From Rotaria macrura (lineage: Eukaryota > Rotifera > Eurotatoria > Philodinida > Philodinidae): DNA of 64,000 nucleotides. Numbering within the stretch: the first letter of the stretch is position 1; each line of letters begins with the position of its first letter. The DNA lies in assembly GCA_900239685.1 (NCBI GenBank), contig OENT01000169.1, positions 1 through 64,000 on the forward strand, in the 5' to 3' direction. Positions 25,239 through 35,892 of the stretch are shown here, one piece after another. The notes beneath the pieces were generated by a model that worked only from the letters and a program-made list of their open reading frames with translations, ran no database searches and was not told where the DNA came from. The translations under genes and the position numbers were made by a program.

Positions 25239-27783
25239 TCAACGAGAACCAACAAATTTAGCCATTTCATAAGGATTTCTGGCTGTAAAAAACAAAATTT
25301 CTTTTCGTCCTTCTTCTTCTCGACCACGATAATTTTGTATCCAATTACGATCAATATAATATTGATATTGATTATTGAATTCATCTTCAGTATATTTTGG
25401 CACTTGAATAGGTACGAATGGTTCCAAAGCTTCAACACCCTAGTACAAGTCGAACATGCATAATTGTGTCTTATTTTTCTTTGTTTATTTATTGACGACA
25501 AAGAAATCAACTTACTTCAGTTCCCAATAGTGATTTAACTGTCATTGGTCCATCATACATAAGTACACCTGGTAAACGATGTTCAGTACGATAATGTCCA
25601 TGTCTCACTAGCCAATTATGTTTTTCACGTACTTTAGGTATAATAATACCTTTTGGTCCGATGGTAACAACAATAAATGCATTATTCCAATCAGGTAATA
25701 GTAATTCTTGTAAAGCTTTTACCATTGTTACTTCATTTGGTTTAACCTTTAACATGTAAAATATATGTGATGAAAAATGACAAACATTTTACATACAGTT
25801 GATCTATCAGGTTTGACAATCCATGTTGGTCCATAATAACTATTGATAGCATCGAATGTAACTAATGTTTGAATACTAATCATCGACAAGAATATGAAAA
25901 TTTTCGTTTTCTGTTTTTCTTTCAAATATTAATTTACTTTTTTTCTCTCACTTGAGCTTTAACTTCTTTAACAATGGCTGCAACACATCCCGACGCATAT
26001 TTTATTCGATCAGTTGCCTGAAAAATAAATTTATCATTAGATTCATGTAGTTTTATAATTAATTAACTTACATAAGCAATAAGATCGAGAAGATGCGTTC
26101 CAGCTGGCGTTGATTCTCGAGCACTCCAGTCATAAGTGAATTTCGTACGGAACTAAAGGATAACGAATAAAAAATTTTCTAAATTAATATAAACAACAAC
26201 AAAAAAATGATTGGTAACATATTTTCTGACCAATATCAGGCTACGCTTGAGTTTCGTAGAATTTGCCATTCCGACTCAGTAGGATTCTATCTTTTAATTT
26301 CATATTGAGTAGACAGGCAAATCTCAATAAAATTTCTATCTATAGAGTATTGCAATCGAATCATGAACTGATGATTTTTTTGAAACTATTCATGATGATA
26401 TTTTGTAAAGGTAGTGAGTTCCTCACAAATCAGAGCATATCTGGAAATTTTCATTTAACAACAAAAGTCATCAATGGAAGCGTTGAATTTCTAACGAAAG
26501 TCTACTTGCCAAGAAAGGGAAAATATAACTAGGAAATTCATAATTTTAAAAAATGAACGACTTCGTTTCATTATGTAAAATGTTGGACTATTCCAAGTGT
26601 GATATTGACGATGTCTAGTGATAAAACTGTTATACTTCGATATCGAAATTTTATGAGTATGTCTGTTTTTTTTACATTTTTCTATTACTCTAGCGAGATT
26701 TCATGTAGACTCGATATGATGTCAAACGAATATATTTACGATGATATTGTAGCACGTGTATGATGATTTCGATCAGTTCAAGAAATTAAACACTGTTCCT
26801 CCTATTTGACTATAGGATCTAACTAGTTATTTTACTCCTTTTCCATCTTAGAAATCAATTGAAATAACTCAGAATATATTATCCTTCAGATCCGATGATA
26901 GATACTTACATTAGTTTCTTTAAGTAAATCTTCATTATTGATTGCAAATGTTTTAAGCCATGTACTCGCTGCAGAAGGTGTATCCCACATTTGTTCATTG
27001 TTCGGTGATGGTGTAGCATCTAATGCTAGTTTAAGAACTTCTGCAACTAGAAGTACAAAATACAAAGGAAATTCGGTTTTCTGATAGTAGAATTCAATAT
27101 TGAGCTACCTGTCGGAGTATTAACAAGTAACATTCTCTTACGAAAACCATAATGTAAAACGTGAAAAAGGCATAAACTCATACCAACTCCAGATTCAGAA
27201 GGAACTTAATTAAAATAAAAATAGTTACATGAAATCTCATACTTCGACAATGATTTACTTACAAAGTACTACTTTTAATGGAGGTAGATTCCAATTGATT
27301 TGTTTGAGTAATTTAATTATATCGATCGATGGTTGTCGAATCATTATAGCTGTTTCATTGAATGCTTCACACTAGAAAATGTTTTCATAACAATATTCGA
27401 AACGAAACAAAAAAAGCTTCATAGTTGAATTCATTTTTTACTTCTTCTCGAAACTGTAATGGAAGTGCTTTACCAAACGGACTAATCTTTTTTAATTCAT
27501 CAGAATTAATTGTATAAAATAAACCTAAATCTTTTTCTGTGTGCAAAACCTTTGAAGAAAAAATTTCAGAAGATACAGTAATGAAGTTTTATTTGATTTT
27601 TAACAACTAAATGCATACAGGATCATTTATCGTTGTCCGAAATGGTTGTTTAAATTTTGACTCAGTCGGTTCTTGAGGTATTGAATGGACATCAATAGTA
27701 CGAGTAGCTGAATTTGTATAAAATCGATTGAATGAACGGCATGCTAAACGAGCATGTACCAAACAAGATGTTATCAATGTCAT
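25239..27783 (-). CDS. DAP3: mitochondrial small-subunit ribosomal protein mS29 (DAP3)
   Basis: Component of the mitoribosome small subunit head, a P-loop GTPase-like protein. About ten exons. The start at 27783 gives a mitochondrial-type presequence (MTLITSCLVHARLACRSFNR). Then come VLHTEKDLGLFYTI (exon 27442-27549), FGKALPLQFREE, CEAFNETAIMIRQP (27263-27371), the nucleotide-binding exon, ASTWLKTFAINN, YDWSARESTPAGT, VTFDAINSYYGPTW and the C-terminal block EALEPFVPIQVP, YYIDRNWIQNY and EILFFTARNP, all collinear with animal DAP3. The P-loop (GEKGTGKT in human) reads SESGVGMS, with Met at the Lys position, so GTP binding may be lost or altered. One intron (about 26156-26907) is long and empty. 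The gene is convergent with the esterase gene; its start faces the PGRMC start 307 bp away. An acceptor-like AG lies 5 nt before ATG. Confidence 0.93.
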
Positions 27784-28090
27784 TTAATCTATAATTACTA
27801 TGAAAATTTTCTTCTATATTCTTTTATTCTATATGCAACTATTTATTCATCAGTTCGGTTTGATTCGATTCGATTCAATTCAATTCTCCATCGGACGCAA
27901 ATCAATGGAATATGTTTTAACCAATCTCTAACGTCACTCATCTGATTGGCTACTATCACCTACATTACAATTTATTCCCTTCTTTGTTTTTTCTTAATGT
28001 CACTGTTCCGTTTTCTTCTCTATTTTTGTTCAAGTTCTATTTCATATTTATAAATATACTTTTCCATGAATTTAGACGTTAATTAAACAA

Positions 28091-29543
28091 ATGGATTCAG
28101 AATCAAAAGACACATTTAAACACGATTCTACATTGTTTAGTAAAATAATTGCATTGTTTCAACGCCTCTTATATGATATATGGTCAAGTCCAATTAATCT
28201 ACTTCTTTCAATATTAATTCTATGTTTACTTGTTAAATTATTTTTATTAAAACGTAAATCATCAACTAATACTAGTCGAAAACAAACACCAGTACAATTG
28301 CCAAAGATGGCTAAATGTGACTTGACAGTAGCAGAATTACGCGGTTATAATGGTATTGAATCAAACGGACGTATTCTTACAGCTATTTATGGAGATATTT
28401 TCGATGTTAGTAGACGAAGTGATCTGTATGGAATAGGTAAATTAAATTATATTTGAAGCATATTAAATCTTAGTTCGGATTTCCGTGAAATACAAAACCT
28501 TGATAGCAAGGACAAAAAGATAATCTATCAGTATAGAAAGAAAAACATAATCGATCTTTTACGAAGAAGCATAAACAACTGTCACATATTAATCTACTTT
28601 ATATGCTGGCTAAGAATAAATCTTGATCAACCTTGAATGATTCTAAAATAATTATAATCAATGATTTTTGAAGAGTTTCAATAGAAACCAACAGACAATA
28701 TTTCCAATATTTTAAAGTTTTACATAAACTCGATTGATATGCAAATCTAATCATAAAATACGGTAGACCTCTAGATATTTGATACAAAAAAAAATATTAT
28801 AATTTCAAGCATTAGTGATTCAAACCGAGAAAGCGTGAAACGGGAATGAGCACAATGTCACACCCCCTATTTTTAGTCAATCAAAGAAAACCAGAAATTT
28901 TCACTATAAACAATGGATGGGAGTTTTTTTTATATTAAGCTGTTATTTGACTGATAGAGATTCAGTCGTAAACATAATATTGTGTTAATCACTATTCGAC
29001 AGTTGGGCGTATCCTTTCGTTCGATATGCAGATAAATACCGATAAGAATACTAAATTAGAGGTGGATAGAAAAGAACGAAAATCGTGTTATGACTATGTT
29101 TTATCTTAATTCGTATGAAAGAGCACGATCTTTTCGTTTTGTCTGATGATTCATCTTTTGCTTTTCCCATTGAATTTTTTTTGTCTTTCTATGAATATAG
29201 GAGGGTCATACTCATTATTTGCTGGCCGTGATGCAACAAGAGCACTATCTAAAATGCAGTTAGATCCATCATTATTTTCAAATGAATACGATGATCTTAC
29301 TGATATAACTGATAAAGAACGAGCTACAGCTAGGAATTGGCAAGAAGATTTTAGAGGTAATTCTATTTATGATTAATTAATAAATGGAGCAAAAATAAAA
29401 CAAAATTGTTGTTTTTTATTTTTCAAGAAAAATACGATTTGGTTGGACGTCTTCTAAAACCAGGAGAAAAACCGAGTGTGTATCCAACTGAAGATTCAAC
29501 TGTTGACGATGGTTATAATATAAGTGACAAGAAAAGGGAATGA
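28091..29543 (+). CDS. PGRMC: membrane-associated progesterone receptor component (cytochrome b5-like haem protein)
   Basis: Three exons (28091-28436, 29201-29356, 29428-29543) give 205 residues, the usual size. An N-terminal membrane helix (NLLLSILILCLLVKLFLL, about residues 37-54) is followed by a cytochrome b5-like domain: LRGYNGIESNGRILTAIYG, DIFDVSR, then YSLFAGRDATRAL. The Tyr before SLFAGRD corresponds to the haem-ligating Tyr of human PGRMC1. EYDDLTDIT, EKYDLVGRLLKPGEKPSVY and an acidic/basic tail complete the fold. Known roles are haem chaperoning and interaction with P450 and sterol enzymes in the ER. Intron 1 is 764 bp, far longer than intron 2 (71 bp), and holds nothing recognisable. 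An acceptor-like AG lies 15 nt before the ATG. The next gene, KRIT1, starts 416 bp downstream on the same strand. Confidence 0.93.
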
Positions 29544-29929
29544 ATACAAAGTTTATTTTTTTTTCTATTTGTTTGTTCTCCATTTGTTTATACATTTGAC
29601 GAAAGCTCTATCACTTTAACAAAAAAAAAAGAAGAAAACAAGAAATTAATATGCTGCTTTCGTTCATCTTTCTTAAGTGATAGCTAATATTTTCTTTTTT
29701 CTTTGTTTTTGGAATTTTAATTATTCATTGGGTGATACTTAAGAAGCTAGGAATAACATATTCATTCAATAATTGTGTATTTACTATGAAGTTCTCAACA
29801 AACTTTGCCTTTTCAATTAAGAACAAGTATGCATTTATAGCTTATTCATCTAGTTTTAGCTAAACATCTTTGCATTATATATTCATTTTAAAGATTTTAT
29901 TTTGTTTAAGATTAACATACATATATATT

Positions 29930-29959
29930 TCTTTTTCTTTTAACAAATTCTTAACATAG
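29930..29959 (+). promoter_or_regulatory. 3' splice-like site abutting the KRIT1 start
   Basis: A T-rich tract ends in CTTAACATAG directly followed by ATG at 29960. It may be a spliced-leader acceptor or the end of a 5' UTR intron. Confidence 0.35.
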
Positions 29960-32270
29960 ATGCATAGAACAGAGGTATCATTTTTGCTCCAACATCTTAT
30001 GGAACAGTTTGCAAACAAGAATTTTTTCTTTAGCTAGACATCATCATCATCCATAGTGAATACAGCGAATAAATTATTCGATGAAATTGATGAAAACGAA
30101 CGTTGCGATATAATTGTATCGAATCTTCTCTTCGATGATTTATTTGCATCAAACGAAACACTTTCCGTTACTCACGTAGATATACATTGATAGAAGGAAA
30201 TAAAAATCTTTCCATTTTTATTTTAGCTTGATTCTGTTTCCGTCCAATCATCTAAAATTATTCATCAACGACCATCATCAAAAAGTAGCCGACAAAATCA
30301 ACGTGGAATAGGATCAACAAACAATTCTTCACGATATTCTAAAAGGTTTTCTTTTCGAAGAAATTCATTTCATTTCATTGAAGTATTATTATTCTATTTA
30401 GAAATCGTAATAATAGTCTCGATGAATATCCATTACACTTGGCATGTCAAAATGGTCAAATTGAAATTGTCGGAAAGTTACTACAAGAATTTTCTCCAAT
30501 TACACTTGAACATGATATGAATCGTTGGTCACCACTTCATCATGCTGCTTGGTAAATAGAAATGAATTATTCTCGTTTTCATTCAATAGAATAATGTACG
30601 TTATAGGCATGGTCATCATCGAATTGTTGAATTATTGCTTCGATCAAAACGATTTTCAGTTAATGCAGTTGATAATTCACATATGAGTCCATTGCATCTA
30701 GCAGCGTTAGGTGGACGAACAGAAGTTGTACGCATACTACTTGATTGTCCTGATATTAATGTGGTATGCATTTAATAAAAGAAAACAATAAGAACAATTT
30801 TGACTCGTCTTCTTTTTTTTCTACAGCATGCAAAAAATAAAGATGGAAAAACACCACTTGATTTCTGTCGAAAAAATCCAAGTCGCGATTGGCAATTATG
30901 TACAGAATTAATTGAAAAATTTCTTCAAAAACCTGTAATTAAATCCGTGTTGATTCTAATAGAATGTAGCTTGCTTTCATTCCGAATAATTTTAGCTTGA
31001 AAAAATTAAAATTTGCCTTGCTGATGGTAGTACTATTGAACTTGATCTGATGTCAGGTCCGGCCGAAACTACCGTGCGTCAACTGCATGCACAGATGATG
31101 ACACGTTTACGGTTACCGGATGAGGTGTCACATGTATTCGGTATATGGATATGTTCTAAAAGTGTTCGCATTCAATTAAGTCCTGTTCATAAACCTGTAC
31201 AATTTCTATTGAATTGGAAACGTTATGCTAGTGAATTAACAACCACATCAAATGAGTCATCATTACTCAATGCTTCATCGTCACCATCTACAACATTGAA
31301 CTCGAATTCTGAGGATGCTCAATTATGGTGGTCACGTGATACGTTACTTAAAATTGAATTCGAACAACGTCTTCGTATTCCACATGTTATACATTTATTA
31401 TTTCTTGAAGCATATCAAAATTATCTACTTGCTTACTATCCATGTACAGATGAAGATGCTATTGAATTTGCTGTTTTAATGATGGGTGTCAATGAGAAAC
31501 AATTAGATGATAAGTTGTGGGAAAATTTTCTTAATGATCGCAGTAATTTATCTTTGTTAATACCGGCTGAAAAGTTCAAACGTGGAGGTCTTGTTTATTG
31601 GCGTCGAACAATACTTAAACGTTACAAAGAAGTTTTCATCGACGATCCAACGATGCAACATCGGCAGCAATTACCACTTTATTTAAAAATGCAATTTCTT
31701 AATTTGGCTCAAAATCTAACCAGTTACGGTTCATCCTTTTTTACAGGTGAATAAAATGAAGTTTAGTATTCTCAACGGCAATATTTTGATTTTCTAGGTG
31801 AACATGAATATCGTGGACGACGTACGAGTGTACTTATCTGTGTTAATGATGTTGGTATACATTTAATAAATCGTGCGACGACACAACAAGAATATTCATT
31901 TTCGTATCAACAAATGACATTTACTATCGAAACTGAAGCAGAATCAACGTTGGAAATCAATGTCAAAGATAATAAAAATATCGATCATACAAGATTGCTA
32001 AATTCCACAAATTCTACAAATAATAAAAATGTAAAAAATTCAATTTTTTCATTTTCATCATCATCCAATAAACAATCGAATAAAGGAAATCGATCATTAA
32101 TGTCATCATCATCGAGCTCACTGTTCTCGACATTAACAAGTTCATTGAATAATAATAACAATGAATTTCAACAGAGAAATCAAAACAGACATGTATTATA
32201 TACAAAGCAAAATTTTTTAATTTTTCATTTAATGAGTAATTTTGCGCATGATCAGGGACCTTTTATATAA
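29960..32270 (+). CDS. KRIT1: KRIT1/CCM1-like ankyrin-FERM protein
   Basis: Scaffold that in animals binds Rap1 and CCM2 at junctions. About eight exons. After a short N-terminal part come ankyrin units (YPLHLACQNGQIEIVGKLL, WSPLHHAAWHGHHRIVELLL, SPLHLAALGGRTEVVRILL, KTPLDFCRKNP), then a FERM domain starting LEKIKICLADGSTIELDL, with the KRIT1 signatures FGIWICSKSVRIQL, HKPVQFLLNW, LIPAEKFKRGG and SYGSSFFTGEHE. The F3/PTB lobe carries a long Ser/Asn-rich insertion (about 31,960-32,170) before VLYTKQNFLIFHLM, which aligns with the human end. The stop at 32270 is followed within 20 bp by AATAAA copies. The Nudix-like N-terminal domain of vertebrate KRIT1 is absent; the proposed start (29960, tiny first exon) is uncertain. 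Alternatively the last exon could splice to 32424-32506, but that sequence is better used by STARD3. Confidence 0.88.
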
Positions 32271-32394
32271 TGGTGTGATAAGTAAATAAATAAATAAATA
32301 AATATTTATTTTTGTTCTTGTTTTCGCTTTTTTCTCTGTTGATTCAAAGAACATTGACGTCATGTAGGTGATATGATGATCACACATTCTATCT

Positions 32395-32425
32395 TGTTTT
32401 TTTTCCATAGACAAGCATTGAAGTA
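32395..32425 (+). promoter_or_regulatory. 3' splice-like site before STARD3 start
   Basis: A strong pyrimidine tract ending TTTTTTTTCCATAG (AG at 32409-32410) lies 15 nt before the ATG at 32426 and 140 bp after the KRIT1 stop, with AATAAA copies between. This is the layout expected of a trans-spliced downstream gene. Confidence 0.45.
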
Positions 32426-35400
32426 ATGAATGGACATACAAGTGTTGATTCCGATACGCCAGTGTACGTTACCGATGAATTGATTGCTGCTTTGCAACTA
32501 AATTGAACTCCTTTAATTGGAAATTGAGAAAGTTAAACTATTTTTTTGTTTTTTATTTATATTCAACTCTAGATCTCATACTTTAACTCAAGTTAATAAC
32601 CAGTTAATAAATCTTTATCGAACGTATGTGAATGTTTAATATTAATTACTGACTTTTCTTTTTCTTGTAACGCCTTGGAAAATTTTATTTTCAAGTCAAT
32701 CATCAAATACATTAACAAATGCTTCGTTAAATGTCACATCAAATCAATATTCAACTGTTACAAAAAAACGAATGTTTCAAGTACGTCGCACATTTTTATT
32801 AATCGTCACATTCGATGTCATATTTATGGTGCTACTCTGGATAATCTATAATCAAGTTTGTTCGACATGACTTCACTAATATCATAAACATCTAGTTTTA
32901 AAATATTTAGATAAAAAATATAACTATCGATCAAGCGTTCGTCAATGATGTTCTTCAATATTCAATTAAAACTTCTCTATTCGATGTTGTTGTAAGTCGA
33001 AAAGAGCAACGACGAGACAATGTGCAAGTCAAAGACGATTTGTTTTTCTTCTTTAGGGTTTATCAGCTCTTCGTTTTATTTTATTAATGATATCGTACGC
33101 CATCCTGAAATGGTCACATTGGATTTTTGTAGCTGTAAGTAAGTAAGATTATTCGATAGGGGTTAAAAAAAAGATGAGCTCACTATAAAATCTTATATCG
33201 TGTGATTTAGTTCAACGAAACATTTCTTTACGTGAAAACGAACGAGATTGATCAACTGTGACTCATTGATTGAATCGAACTTTTACATAGAAGGAAGGAT
33301 CGATGAAACTAGCCGAATTTTATTCAAGTTATGCTTAATTCTTTATTTTATTAATCTTGTCAACGAAATCAGTCTTACACTAAGTGTTAATATTGAAATA
33401 TTAATTATTCACTGAGATAAATCATGTGCTAAATGGAGAGGTACAAAAGTAAATGATGAACGCATCAAACATATGAAAAATTATATTTATAGAAATCCTG
33501 TCGTGAGTGGCAGGTTACGTTTCAAACTCTGATAAGTACATTTTTCCTAAAGTGACAAATTCGAAAAAGAAATTTACGAAAATAGTGTAAGGGTACATAC
33601 TCTGATAGAATTTTACCAGTATTATCGAAACTTCGTTTCATACGAGTGATCGAATAAATATAAAATTTTGATAAATATTACCTTGCATTTGCCATGTGTT
33701 CTATTTAGTTCACAACACTTGGTTCGACTGGTTTTATCATTGCTAAAACATGTGTATTTACAGTAAGTGAATAAAGAAGACGGACTTAATCTAATTGTTG
33801 TTGTTTTATTGTATCAAATAGATTTCTAAATCAGATAAAGGTTTTACTGATTATGGTATCTTGATTGTGTCATTTATATTGGCATGGATTGAAATCTGGT
33901 TCTTTGAGTATGTTTTATTGGTTATATTCAGTGGATTACTTTCTTTTTATTTAGTTATCGTGTTATTCCTCATGAACGTCGTCTACGAGAAGCATGTATG
34001 AAAAACAATAGAATATAATTCATTGAATCATATTGTTTTGCTTTCATCATAGTACACCATAGCGATCGGCGTCCATTGCTTGCATCGAATTCAAGTCTAT
34101 CAGGATCTCCGATTCCATCATCCTCAAATTATCATTCCATAACAATGCCAAACGAACGTCATCAATCGTTTTATTCCCCTGTTCCGTCCATTGAGGGTAG
34201 GATACAGATGGACACATATTCTGCTACTACTCCTTTGCATAAGTTTATCGGAAAAGAAAGAAAAGAAAATAAGAGAAAAAAAAAGTGTAGAACGAGACTA
34301 TGATAGACGAAATTTATTAACATTGAAACAGATGTGTGACTTCTGAAGCAATATATCATAGATAGAAAAGAAAAACAGACATCGAATGCAATCAACAGTA
34401 ACTATGACTTGCTCACTTTCGACAAAGTTTCAGGGCAACAAATTATTTTAAAAAATTTTAAACACAAGAAAATTTGAGACTTGTGTTATTTGAACAAAAG
34501 AAGTGAATCTAATAGATTTTCTTAAAATAATTATGTTTTTAGGTAGTGATACAGAAGAAGCGAATACCGGTGATATGCGTAATTTTCGTTCGGATTCTAA
34601 TGTTTCACAATCATTAATATGCACGCCAACATCCGTTATTGAAGATGAGGACAATAATGAAGATTACGAAAAACAAGCAGATGAAGTTGTCGAAAAAGTC
34701 TGGCGTATATTCAAAGATAACGATTCTTGGTCACAAGAAGCTGTCAGCAGTAATGGAATCGATATTGTTTTTACTAAAAATTTTCCAAAATGTGGCAAAG
34801 TCTTTCGATTAAGTGTAAGACAGAAATAAAAAGATAACAATACGTATTTTTCTTTTTCTCTTTTCTTTTTGTGTTAGTGTATCATTCCAGGACCTCGTGA
34901 TGACATAATAGAAATGTTATTTGAACGCCAGGAAGACATGTGTAAATGGAGTCCAACTGTAAATGATTCTAGGGTATGTATAACATTATTTAACATTCGA
35001 AACATTGCTCTGTTCATAATCGGCCTTGTCTAATATTCATGATCTCATGTCACTTCCATAGTACCTAGATTTTACAGTGTATTCTATAAAGTTGTTCGTC
35101 ATTTAGACATGAAACCGGTACGAATATTATTTGTAAGATGAGTGTCATCTCGTATTCAGTTTTTTCTACTACTAATAATTTTTCTGTTTTCTTTCTAATA
35201 CACAGAAAATTTTTGTCTTTCATAGATACTTGAAGTTATACATCATGATCTATATATAACGTCAGTAATATATTGATACGATATGTTTTAGTCGTGCAAT
35301 TATTTCTTTTAATTAGATATCAATTGACAAATGAACAAGCACAGGGCATCATCGCTAAACGAGATTTTGTTAATATAAGTACGCGTCGTTTTATCGATGA

Positions 35401-35892
35401 TGTTGCTATATTAGCAGCACATGCATGCATTTATCCACGAATGCCACCAAAAGACAAGTAGGAAGAAACTATTATTAATTTTCTTTATTTCATTATTTCT
35501 TTTTCAGTTGTGTTCGGTAAGTGAGAATGACATTATTGAAATAAATTGACGTTATTTCTTTTTTCAAAAAAACAAAACAACAAACAAACAGGGGTGAGAA
35601 TGGACCAACTGCATATATTCTTGAAAAATATGATAATACCAGTTGTAAATTTACATGGCTCTTGAATGTAGACTTAAAAGTAAATCAAGTTTAGGCTATT
35701 TTTGTTTTTCATTGCTTAAAAAATAATGTGTATACTTTTATATTTTTTTTCTAGGGTTGGTTGCCTCAATATTTAATTAATAGCTCTCTAGCTACTGTTC
35801 AACTTACTCTGGCTGAATCACTTCGAAATTATCTATCAAAAGCGATAGACATGTCGTCATCGAGCTCATCAGTAGGTGATAATTCAACGTAA
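32426..35892 (+). CDS. STARD3: STARD3/MLN64-like sterol transfer protein (MENTAL + START)
   Basis: Late-endosomal cholesterol carrier that tethers to the ER. About 13 exons. Exon 1 (32426-32463, MNGHTSVDSDTP) and 32573-32623 form a variable N-terminus. A MENTAL domain follows with four membrane segments: RTFLLIVTFDVIFMVLLWII, ALRFILLMISYAILKWSHW, TGFIIAKTCVFT and GILIVSFILAWIEIWFFD. An FFAT-like stretch bridges the intron at about 34,197 (SFYSPVPSIEG then SDTEEA); human STARD3 has a phospho-FFAT with FYSP in the same place, for VAP binding. The START domain runs from DEVVEKVWRIF through KWSPTVNDSRILEVI, AKRDFVNI and RGENGPTAY to WLLNVDLKGWLPQYLI. The short exon at 35226-35271 uses a GTCAGT donor to keep frame. 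The intron at about 33,136-33,711 is long. The gene lies 155 bp after KRIT1. Confidence 0.92.

Noticed and set aside
32424-32506. Alternative last exon of KRIT1 (ending ALQLN)
   Set aside because: The same sequence makes a better first exon for STARD3 with a GTACGT donor in phase, and KRIT1 already ends properly at 32270 with AATAAA behind it.
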